64,000 nucleotides of DNA, from contig NZ_CANMQD010000004.1 of NCBI RefSeq assembly GCF_947499945.1, positions 1-64,000 of the forward strand. Direction: 5' to 3'. The DNA comes from an uncultured Sulfitobacter sp. GTDB lineage: Bacteria > Pseudomonadota > Alphaproteobacteria > Rhodobacterales > Rhodobacteraceae. Under the pieces are notes generated by a model. It had not been told where the DNA came from. It was given only the letters and a program-made list of their open reading frames with translations, and made no database searches. Shown here piece by piece: positions 1 through 7,413 of the stretch. Each line of letters begins with the position of its first letter. The first letter of the stretch is position 1. Position numbers and translations under genes: made by a program.

Positions 1-3000
1 TACACAATCTCCGACGGCAACGGCGGCACAGACGATGCTGTTGTGACGGTGCAGGTGAACGCTGTGAACGACCCACCCGTTGCGGAGGACGATTCCGACG
101 CGACGGATGAGGACACGCTGGTCACCATCGATGTGCTGGGCAATGACGTTGATGTGGACGGCGATGACCTGACCGTGACTGCGGCGACTTCGGACGACGG
201 TACGGTTGTGATCAACGGCAACGGCACGCTCGACTTCACGCCGGACCCTGACTTCAACGGCGAAGCTACGATCAGCTACACAATCTCCGACGGCAACGGC
301 GGCACAGACGATGCTGTTGTGACGGTGCAGGTGAACGCTGTGAACGACCCACCCGTTGCGGAGGACGATGCAGCGGAAACAGACGAAGACATGGCTGTGA
401 CCATCAGTGTTCTGGCCAACGATAGTGATCCGGAGCTTGATCCGCTGACTGTGACTGGTGCGACATCGGACGATGGTACAGTTGTGATCAACGACGACGG
501 CACCATCACATTCACGCCGAACCTTGATTTTAACGGTGAAGCAACCATTAACTATACCATCGCTGACGATAATGGCGGCGAAGACGATGCTGTTGTGAAC
601 GTGACAGTGAACGCTGTGAACGATATCCTCGCGGTTGATGACACTGCCGAAACTGATGAGGACACACCTGTTACCATCGACGTTCTCGCCAATGACGAAG
701 ACGCGGACGGGGATGATCTGACAGTAACGGCTGCAGCTTCTGAACAGGGTGTTGTCGAGATCAACGACGACGGCACGATCACCTTCACACCGACCCTTAA
801 CTTTAATGGCGAAGCGACCATCAACTATACCATAGAAGACGGGCAGGGTGGTTTGGACTCCGCAGTTGTAACCGTGGATGTCGGCCCGCTGAACGACGCG
901 CCAGTAGCGACCGACGACGTCGAGACGACACCTGAGGAAACGCCTGTAACCATTGATATTCTTGTCAATGATACCGACCCCGATGGCGATCCGCTTACCA
1001 TTACAGAGGCAACCTCGGACGATGGTACAGTTGAAATTAACGACAATGGCACAATCACCTTCACGCCAAGTCTGGATTTCTTTGGCGAAGCTGTGATCGA
1101 TTACACGATCTCAGACGGCAATGGCGGCATTGACGACAGCCAAGTCTTTGTCACGGTGACAAATATTAACGATGCGCCTGTTGCCGTTGATGACGTGGCG
1201 GCCACAGATGAGGACATATCTGTCACCATCTCCGTTCTGGACAACGACTCCGATCCTGACAGCGATCCGCTTACCGTGACCGCCGCGACATCCGACGACG
1301 GTACGGTCACCATCAATGACAATGGCACGATCGAGTTCACCCCGAACCCTGATTTTAACGGCGACGCGGTGATCAACTATACGATCTCCGACAACAATGG
1401 CGGCTTTGATGACGCGGTTGTCACGGTCTCTGTTGGTGAGGTTTCCGATCCACCAGTTGCAGCGGACGACGAAGCGATTACGGATGAGGACACACCGGTT
1501 ACCATCACCGTATTGGGCAACGACACTGATCCAGACGGCGATGATTTGACAGTCACCGAGGCTTCCTCGGATGATGGTAATGTCACGATCAACGACGACG
1601 GTACGCTTGAGTTCACGCCAAACGAAGACTTCAACGGCGAAACCACAATTGCCTATACTATTACTGACGGCAACGGCGGTTTTGACGAAGCAGTTGTGAC
1701 TGTGACGGTCAACCCTGTGAACGACGGCCCACTGGCCGAAGATGACGAGGCGACAACGGATGAGGCAACGCCTGTTACCATATCCGTCCTCGACAACGAC
1801 AGCGATCCAGAAGGTGATCCGCTCACGGTAGTAGCTGCTACTTCGCCGAACGGTGATGTTGTAATCAACGATGACGGCACACTGACGTTCACACCTGATG
1901 ATGATTTCACAGGTGAGGCAGTGGTCAACTACGTTATCTCTGACGGTGATTTGGAAGATCCGGCAGTTGTGTTCATCACAGTGAACCCCGAGCCAAGCGG
2001 TTTTGCCCCAGTTGCAGTGGATGACACGGCTGAAACGCTTGAGGAGACACCTGTCACCATCGATGTTCTGGCCAACGATACTGATCCGGAAGATGATCCG
2101 CTGACCATTACCGAGGCTTCCTCGGATGACGGTACGGTTGTAATCAACGACGATGGCACAATCACCTTCACGCCAGATCTGGATTTCTTCGGCGATGCAG
2201 TGATCGACTACACTGTAACGGACGGCAATGGCGGATTTGACGATGCACGGGTAAACGTGACCGTAGAGAACTTGAACGACGCACCTATTGCGGTCGATGA
2301 CTGCGTGTCGACGCCAGAAGATACCCCTGTCACTATCCCGGTGCTGGCCAACGATAGCGATCCAGATGGCAATCCGCTGACTGTAATCGCGGCCACGTCA
2401 CCTGATGGCGATGTTGTGATCAACGACGATGGCACGGTCACCTTCACGCCGAACCCCGATTTCACAGGGGACGCGGAAATTGCCTACACTATCTCGGATG
2501 GCAACGGTGAGACAGATGAGGCTATTGCCAAAGTATCCGTGGGTGAGGAAACCGATCCGCCCGTCGCAAACGATGACACAGCAGAGACCGATGAGGACAC
2601 GCCTGTCACCATCGACGTGCTGGGCAACGATACGGATCCGGATGGTGATCCACTCGAAGTGATTTCGGCAACGTCACCTGACGGGACCGTCACGATCAAC
2701 GATGATGGCACAATCGAGTTCACACCGAACCCTGACTTCAACGGTCCGACCACCATCACCTATACCGTCACAGACGGGAATGGCGGTGAGGATACAGGTA
2801 CTGTTGATGTGACTGTGAACCCCGTCAACGATGGCCCGCTGGCCGAAGATGATGTGGCGAACGTCAATGCAGGCAGCTCGGTCACTGTGCCGGTGCTGGC
2901 CAACGACAGCGATCCCGAGAACGACCCACTAACCATTGTCAGCGCGTCCAGCCCTGATGGTGAAGTTGTCATCAACGACGATGGCACGCTGACGTTCACC

Positions 3001-3090
3001 CCGAACGAAGGCTTCGTTGGCGAAGCGCAGGTCAACTACACCGTCTCTGATGGCGAGTTGGAAGATCCGGCGGTTCTGTTTGTCACAGTT
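1..3090 (+). repeat. Tandem ~276-bp coding repeats, 11 full units plus a partial
   Basis: Unit length is about 270-280 bp (92 residues). Bases 1-93 are identical to 277-369. Units 4-7 (904-2010) match units 8-11 (2011-about 3090) one for one in their unit-specific variants, showing a four-unit duplication. The large open frames on the opposite strand here are a by-product of the repeat composition. Confidence 0.9.
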
Positions 3091-5406
3091 GCGGATGGTA
3101 TCGTAACAGGTACCGACGGCGATGATCTTATCGATGTGGATTACGTCGGTGATCCCGAAGGTGATCTGGTCGACAACAATGACGAGTTCCTGCCAGGTGA
3201 AGGTCCAAACGATGATATCATCAATGCAGGCGACGGTAACGACACGGTTCTTGCTGGCGAAGGCGACGATGATGTTTCAGGCGGCGCAGGCGATGACAGC
3301 ATCGACGGCGGTATAGGCGACGACGAACTTGACGGTGATGAGGGCGATGACACCCTGATCGGCGGCGCGGGCGACGATACGCTGAACGGCGGCGAAGGTG
3401 ATGACGACCTGAACGGTGGCGAGGGTGACGACGTCCTAAACGGCGGCGAAGGCGACGATGATCTCATTGGCGCTGATGGCGACGATACGATCAGCGGCGG
3501 TGACGGCAACGATACTGTTGAAGGCAACGAAGGTGACGATGTTATCGACACAGGTGGTAACTCACCTCTGCCCGATATCGGCTATCCGGGTGTCTTCCCA
3601 GCGGATCCGAACCCTGATGATGACCGCGACAGCGTTGACGGTGGCGATGGTAATGACACCATCAGCACGGGTGACGATGCCGACACAATCAACGGCGGTG
3701 CAGGTGACGATGTTATCAGCGGTGGTATCGACGATGATGAAGTTGACGGTGGCGAGGGCGATGACCGTATCGTAGGCGCCGAAGGAAACGACACCATCCA
3801 AGGTGGCGAAGGCAATGACACCATCTATGCCAACAACGATCCTGATCTCGGCCTCGATGCATTTGAGATCGAAGATGACGGCTCCAACCCGCTTGGACCT
3901 GATCTGGCACCAGACAACGGTGACGATTTCGTTGATGGTGGCGCTGGCGACGATGTGATCTTTGGTGGTGATGACAATGACACCCTGCTTGGTGGTATTG
4001 GCGACGACCTTCTGGATGGTGGCATCGACGATGACACGCTCAGAGGTGGTGCAGGCAACGATACACTGATCGGCGGACAGGGCGATGATAGCCTTGAAGG
4101 CAACGAAGGTGATGATACGCTCGAAGGTGACATCGGTGACGATACACTGCGTGGCAACATCGGCTCTGACACAATCCATGGCGGCGCGGGCAACGATCTG
4201 CTCGATGGCGGCGCGGATAATGATGTCCTGAGTGGCGACGAGGGTGACGATACACTCCTTGGTGCCTTGGGCGATGATACGCTGGATGGTGGTGTCGGTG
4301 ATGACAGCCTTGACGGTGGTGCCGGTGATGACACGCTTGAAGGTGGCGAGGGTGACGATACTCTGCGCGGCGCGACAGGCGACGATTCACTGCACGGTGG
4401 TGAGGGCGATGATCTTCTCGACGGTGGTCAGGGCGACGATGTTCTGAGCGGCGATGAGGGTGATGACACGCTTGAGGGCGCACTGGGTGACGATACGCTT
4501 GAGGGTGGTGAAGGCGACGACGTGCTCCTTGGCGGCTCTGGCGATGATCTTCTCCTAGGGAATGCCGGAAATGACACCATGACAGGTGGCAATGACCGCG
4601 ATATCTTCCGCGATGTGAATGCTGGCGATATTGTTGATGGCTCTGAGGGCGGGGACGACTTCGACTGCTTGGAACTTGCAGGTTCCGCACCAGAGGGTGG
4701 TCGCTTCGAAGTGACATACGATCCAGACAACGGTGAAAACGGTGTTGTCGACTATTTCAACGAAGATGGGTCTGACGCAGGTCAGCTGGTCTTTACAAAC
4801 ATTGAGAAAGTCGTCGTTTGTTTCACACCGGGTACAATGATCGCCACACCGAAAGGTGAGCGTAAGGTTGAAGGGCTGAAAGTCGGAGATCGCATCATCA
4901 CCCGCGACAACGGGATGCAGGAAATCCGCTGGATCGGTCATCGTCCGATGTCCGGAGAAGAGTTGGTCGCAAACGAGCATCTGCGCCCGATCCTGATCCA
5001 GCAGGGTGCTTTGGGTAACGGTTTGCCCGAGCGTGACATGATGGTATCGCCTCAGCACCGTGTGCTGATCGCCAACGACAAAACGGCCCTCTATTTTGAG
5101 GAGCGTGAAGTCTTGGTCGCAGCGAAGCACCTGACGGATATGGAAGGTATCGACCAAGTTGACGTGTCGCACACCACCTATATCCACATTATGTTCGACC
5201 AGCATGAGGTGATCTTGTCAGACGGTACTTGGACCGAAAGCTTCCAACCGGGTGATAACTCCTTGGCCGGTGTGGGTGACGCAGCACGTGACGAAATTCT
5301 GGAACTCTTCCCGGAACTCGCCACACGCGAAGGGATCGACGCATATGCCGCCGCCCGTAAGTCGCTCAAGAAGCACGAAGCCAAGCTGATCACCAAGAAA
5401 AGCTGA
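1..5406 (+). CDS. Giant tandem-repeat (cadherin-like) + RTX + Hint protein, 5' end missing
   Basis: The reading frame is open from base 1, so the N-terminus lies outside the window. Visible part, about 1800 residues. (1) About 1-3090: the tail of one repeat and 11 full ~92-residue repeats of the tandem-95/cadherin-like kind, each with a start like VAEDDxAxTDED, an LANDxDPDGDPLTVT core, an FTPNPDFNG strand and a YTISDGNGG end; the many Asp residues suggest calcium binding. (2) About 3100-4600: RTX nonapeptides (GGxGDDxLx type), interrupted at about 3556-3620 and 3830-3930. (3) About 4819-5340: a Hint_2 domain beginning CFTPGT (Cys codon 4819-4821) with a block-B-like SPQHRVL. RTX proteins usually leave by type I secretion, so this is probably a secreted or surface adhesin; Hint suggests self-cleavage. 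No transporter gene is visible nearby. Its C-terminus closely resembles the next gene. Confidence 0.9.
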   Translation, partial: YTISDGNGGTDDAVVTVQVNAVNDPPVAEDDSDATDEDTLVTIDVLGNDVDVDGDDLTVTAATSDDGTVVINGNGTLDFTPDPDFNGEATISYTISDGNGGTDDAVVTVQVNAVNDPPVAEDDAAETDEDMAVTISVLANDSDPELDPLTVTGATSDDGTVVINDDGTITFTPNLDFNGEATINYTIADDNGGEDDAVVNVTVNAVNDILAVDDTAETDEDTPVTIDVLANDEDADGDDLTVTAAASEQGVVEINDDGTITFTPTLNFNGEATINYTIEDGQGGLDSAVVTVDVGPLNDAPVATDDVETTPEETPVTIDILVNDTDPDGDPLTITEATSDDGTVEINDNGTITFTPSLDFFGEAVIDYTISDGNGGIDDSQVFVTVTNINDAPVAVDDVAATDEDISVTISVLDNDSDPDSDPLTVTAATSDDGTVTINDNGTIEFTPNPDFNGDAVINYTISDNNGGFDDAVVTVSVGEVSDPPVAADDEAITDEDTPVTITVLGNDTDPDGDDLTVTEASSDDGNVTINDDGTLEFTPNEDFNGETTIAYTITDGNGGFDEAVVTVTVNPVNDGPLAEDDEATTDEATPVTISVLDNDSDPEGDPLTVVAATSPNGDVVINDDGTLTFTPDDDFTGEAVVNYVISDGDLEDPAVVFITVNPEPSGFAPVAVDDTAETLEETPVTIDVLANDTDPEDDPLTITEASSDDGTVVINDDGTITFTPDLDFFGDAVIDYTVTDGNGGFDDARVNVTVENLNDAPIAVDDCVSTPEDTPVTIPVLANDSDPDGNPLTVIAATSPDGDVVINDDGTVTFTPNPDFTGDAEIAYTISDGNGETDEAIAKVSVGEETDPPVANDDTAETDEDTPVTIDVLGNDTDPDGDPLEVISATSPDGTVTINDDGTIEFTPNPDFNGPTTITYTVTDGNGGEDTGTVDVTVNPVNDGPLAEDDVANVNAGSSVTVPVLANDSDPENDPLTIVSASSPDGEVVINDDGTLTFTPNEGFVGEAQVNYTVSDGELEDPAVLFVTVADGIVTGTDGDDLIDVDYVGDPEGDLVDNNDEFLPGEGPNDDIINAGDGNDTVLAGEGDDDVSGGAGDDSIDGGIGDDELDGDEGDDTLIGGAGDDTLNGGEGDDDLNGGEGDDVLNGGEGDDDLIGADGDDTISGGDGNDTVEGNEGDDVIDTGGNSPLPDIGYPGVFPADPNPDDDRDSVDGGDGNDTISTGDDADTINGGAGDDVISGGIDDDEVDGGEGDDRIVGAEGNDTIQGGEGNDTIYANNDPDLGLDAFEIEDDGSNPLGPDLAPDNGDDFVDGGAGDDVIFGGDDNDTLLGGIGDDLLDGGIDDDTLRGGAGNDTLIGGQGDDSLEGNEGDDTLEGDIGDDTLRGNIGSDTIHGGAGNDLLDGGADNDVLSGDEGDDTLLGALGDDTLDGGVGDDSLDGGAGDDTLEGGEGDDTLRGATGDDSLHGGEGDDLLDGGQGDDVLSGDEGDDTLEGALGDDTLEGGEGDDVLLGGSGDDLLLGNAGNDTMTGGNDRDIFRDVNAGDIVDGSEGGDDFDCLELAGSAPEGGRFEVTYDPDNGENGVVDYFNEDGSDAGQLVFTNIEKVVVCFTPGTMIATPKGERKVEGLKVGDRIITRDNGMQEIRWIGHRPMSGEELVANEHLRPILIQQGALGNGLPERDMMVSPQHRVLIANDKTALYFEEREVLVAAKHLTDMEGIDQVDVSHTTYIHIMFDQHEVILSDGTWTESFQPGDNSLAGVGDAARDEILELFPELATREGIDAYAAARKSLKKHEAKLITKKS

Positions 5407-5427
5407 CTTTTCCAAACAGAATTCCCT

Positions 5428-5454
5428 AAGGCGGGCCCGTAAGGGGGCCGCCTT
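5428..5454 (+). terminator. GC-rich hairpin after the giant repeat gene
   Basis: AAGGCGG (5428-5434) pairs with CCGCCTT (5448-5454), and CCC with GGG inside, loop GTAAG. It lies 22 bp after the stop codon. There is no T-run, so it may be an RNA-stabilising 3' hairpin rather than a terminator. Confidence 0.5.
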
Positions 5455-5507
5455 GGGGTCCACGTGTATGCAGCATCATTTGGGGCTAGTGATCCTGAGT
5501 GAGTGAG

Positions 5508-5534
5508 AGCGGAGTCGTAATCGGCTCCGCTTTT
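5508..5534 (+). terminator. Rho-independent terminator
   Basis: AGCGGAGTCG (5508-5517), loop TAAT, CGGCTCCGCT (5522-5531): a 10-bp stem with one T·G wobble, followed by TTT. It ends transcription of the giant repeat gene and isolates the next gene. Confidence 0.75.
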
Positions 5535-5610
5535 CATCGTTTGGCAATATTGTTTCGAGAGTGGGGTCAATCACCGCAGAAAGGGCAAATTGTTCTTAAG
5601 ATGCTGGAAA

Positions 5611-5625
5611 TTAACACAAAATTAA
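5611..5625 (+). promoter_or_regulatory. CtrA-type binding site (TTAA-N7-TTAA)
   Basis: TTAA (5611-5614), seven bases, TTAA (5622-5625) followed by C is a perfect match to the alphaproteobacterial CtrA consensus TTAA-N7-TTAA. It lies about 95 bp upstream of the RTX-Hint gene at 5720, and a TTGACT hexamer (5646-5651) that could be a -35 element follows it. The match is seen; binding is inferred. The local AT-richness raises the chance of a random match. Confidence 0.5.
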
Positions 5626-5719
5626 CAAATTTATAGGTTGCGCGGTTGACTTGTGTTAGACTGGAGGAATTAGGACGATATTTGGTCCGTTCGTTCAATT
5701 TAATTGAAGGATTATATTC

Positions 5720-6820
5720 ATGGCTGATATTATTGGAACGCCACGAGACGATAGCCTTGCTGGTACTGATGAAAACGACTTAATCACAACTGGCCAGGGC
5801 AATGATACGCTTGCCGGGCGGTCTGGCGATGACGAACTGCGCGCCGAAGAAGGTAATGACTTTCTCTTCGGCGAAGATGGCAATGATACATTGCTTGGCG
5901 GTGACGGTATCGACGATCTATTTGGCGGCGCGGGCGATGACTATATTGATGGCGGCACTGGCAACGACCTGATCTCGGGGGGAAAAGGTTCGGATACGCT
6001 TATTGGCGGTTTGGGAAAAGATATCTTCTATGATCTGAACCCTGGTGACATCGTCACGGGAGGCGAACACGGCAATGTCGATTATGACAGTTTAAACCTC
6101 ACGAAGTCTGCAAACGGCGGTAAGCTTAAAGTTGTTGTTGATGAGGATAATCCCGAGAACGGCACAGTCTATTATACTGACGCCGATGGGAAAGATGTCG
6201 GCAAAATCGTTTTCTCCGAAATTGAACAGATTATCCCGTGCTTTACGCCAGGAACGCGCATTGCTACGCCACGTGGCGAAGTCGCTGTGGAAACGCTTGC
6301 GGTTGGGGACCGCGTCGTGACGCGCGACAACGGGCTGCAGGTCATTCGTTGGATTGGACGCCGCGATCTTACGGCGGCGGACTTGTTGATGAACCAGCAT
6401 ATGTCTCCTGTCTGCATCTGCAAAGGCGGTCTTGGCAACGACTTGCCAGAACGCGATATGATGGTATCGCCAAACCATCGCATGCTTGTCGCGAGTGAAA
6501 AAACCGTTCTTTATTTCGAAGAGAGCGAAGTTTTGGTCGCGGCCAAGCATCTTACGGGGCTACCGGGAGTTGCGGTCGCCAGAGTGCAAGAGTTGACCTA
6601 TATCCACCTCATGTTTGATCATCACGAAGTGATCCTGTCCGATGGCACATGGAGCGAGAGTTTTCAGCCGGGTCTGCAATCCTTAGCTGGAGTGGGCAAT
6701 GCGCAACGCACGGAGTTGTTCGAGCTTTTTCCAGAGCTTGCGACGATGGAAGGGGTGACACGCTATGCCTCTGCTCGGCGGAGTATCAAGGCGCATGAGG
6801 CGGCCCTGTTGGTCAAGTAG
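5720..6820 (+). CDS. RTX-Hint protein
   Basis: A 366-residue protein: about 110 N-terminal residues of RTX nonapeptides (GDDELRAEEGNDFLFGEDG type), a linker of about 70 residues, and a C-terminal Hint_2 domain beginning CFTPGTRIATP with SPNHRML as block B. The C-terminal half is a close paralogue of the end of the preceding gene; both share LYFEE, VLVAAKHL, HEVILSDGTW, ESFQPG and LFPELAT. There is no N-terminal signal peptide, in keeping with type I secretion. The likely role is a secreted calcium-binding protein whose Hint domain may cut or splice itself; the substrate is unknown. The gene has its own upstream region with a CtrA-type site and follows a terminator, so it is probably a separate transcription unit. 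Its 3' end overlaps the convergent nucleotidyltransferase gene by 8 bp. Confidence 0.9.
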   Translation: MADIIGTPRDDSLAGTDENDLITTGQGNDTLAGRSGDDELRAEEGNDFLFGEDGNDTLLGGDGIDDLFGGAGDDYIDGGTGNDLISGGKGSDTLIGGLGKDIFYDLNPGDIVTGGEHGNVDYDSLNLTKSANGGKLKVVVDEDNPENGTVYYTDADGKDVGKIVFSEIEQIIPCFTPGTRIATPRGEVAVETLAVGDRVVTRDNGLQVIRWIGRRDLTAADLLMNQHMSPVCICKGGLGNDLPERDMMVSPNHRMLVASEKTVLYFEESEVLVAAKHLTGLPGVAVARVQELTYIHLMFDHHEVILSDGTWSESFQPGLQSLAGVGNAQRTELFELFPELATMEGVTRYASARRSIKAHEAALLVK

Positions 6821-7412
6821 ACTGCTGCGCCTCGCGCCAGGCGTCCCACGCTTCGGGCGTATCGAGATCTGTGCGTGCATGGGCATCGGGCAGGGGGATG
6901 AGAAGCGTTCGGCTGCGGTACTTCTCGATCATGGGTTTTGCGCCCTTATCCCCCTCTAACGCCATAAGTTCGGAAAAAAGAGATGCGTGAAATACTGTTG
7001 GATGGCCAGCGGCGCCATCATAAGTTGTTGCGCGCCAGATGAGAGTTTCACTTTTGAGATCAACCGCCTGCATGATTGTGTTGAGATCGTCTGTTGTCAA
7101 ATCAGGCATATCCGCAAGCATAACCATTACTGCAACGCATCCCGCAGGCAGGGCACCAAGCCCAGCACGTAAGCTGGCACTCAGGCCGAGAGCTGCATCC
7201 GTTACAGGGACCTTAAGTACATCCAGACCCTTGAGCGCGGTGTAACGGGGATGTGTGGCTGGGGGCAGGGTGACGACGATAGCTTCTCCTGTAGCCTGCG
7301 CCCGAAGCACGGTGCGCCGCAAGAGCGGCATGCCGTCTACATCCTCCATCAGTTTGTCACGCCCACGCATGCGCGTTGAGCTACCTGCTGCAAGGATGAG
7401 GACGCAGATCAT
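6813..7412 (-). CDS. MobA/MocA-like nucleotidyltransferase
   Basis: A 199-residue protein with the nucleotidyltransferase signature near its start (LILAAGSSTRMRGRDKL), a nucleotide-binding fold core (VMLADMPDLT) and a GHPTVF segment, as in the MobA/MocA family that attaches CMP or GMP to molybdopterin. The start ATG at 7412 is chosen because the LILAAG motif follows at once; the longer frame would overlap the upstream gene. The gene begins one base after the stop of the GcvT-family dehydrogenase, so the two are translationally linked. No molybdoenzyme is visible nearby, so the molybdenum cofactor role is a family-level guess; another sugar-phosphate or cofactor nucleotidyl transfer is possible. 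Confidence 0.8.
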   Translation of the reverse strand: MICVLILAAGSSTRMRGRDKLMEDVDGMPLLRRTVLRAQATGEAIVVTLPPATHPRYTALKGLDVLKVPVTDAALGLSASLRAGLGALPAGCVAVMVMLADMPDLTTDDLNTIMQAVDLKSETLIWRATTYDGAAGHPTVFHASLFSELMALEGDKGAKPMIEKYRSRTLLIPLPDAHARTDLDTPEAWDAWREAQQST

Positions 7413-7413
7413 A

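Noticed and set aside
276..3035. Chain of opposite-strand open frames of 80-91 residues, one per repeat
   Set aside because: They follow the repeat period exactly and read as Ser/Val-rich shadows of the coding strand; they arise from repeat composition.
1..3090. CRISPR-like or satellite array
   Set aside because: The units are 276 bp, coding and diverged; no short repeat-spacer pattern.
3141..4730. Long opposite-strand frames rich in Ser/Pro over the RTX region
   Set aside because: Shadow of the Gly/Asp codons in the RTX repeats; no ribosome site or family.
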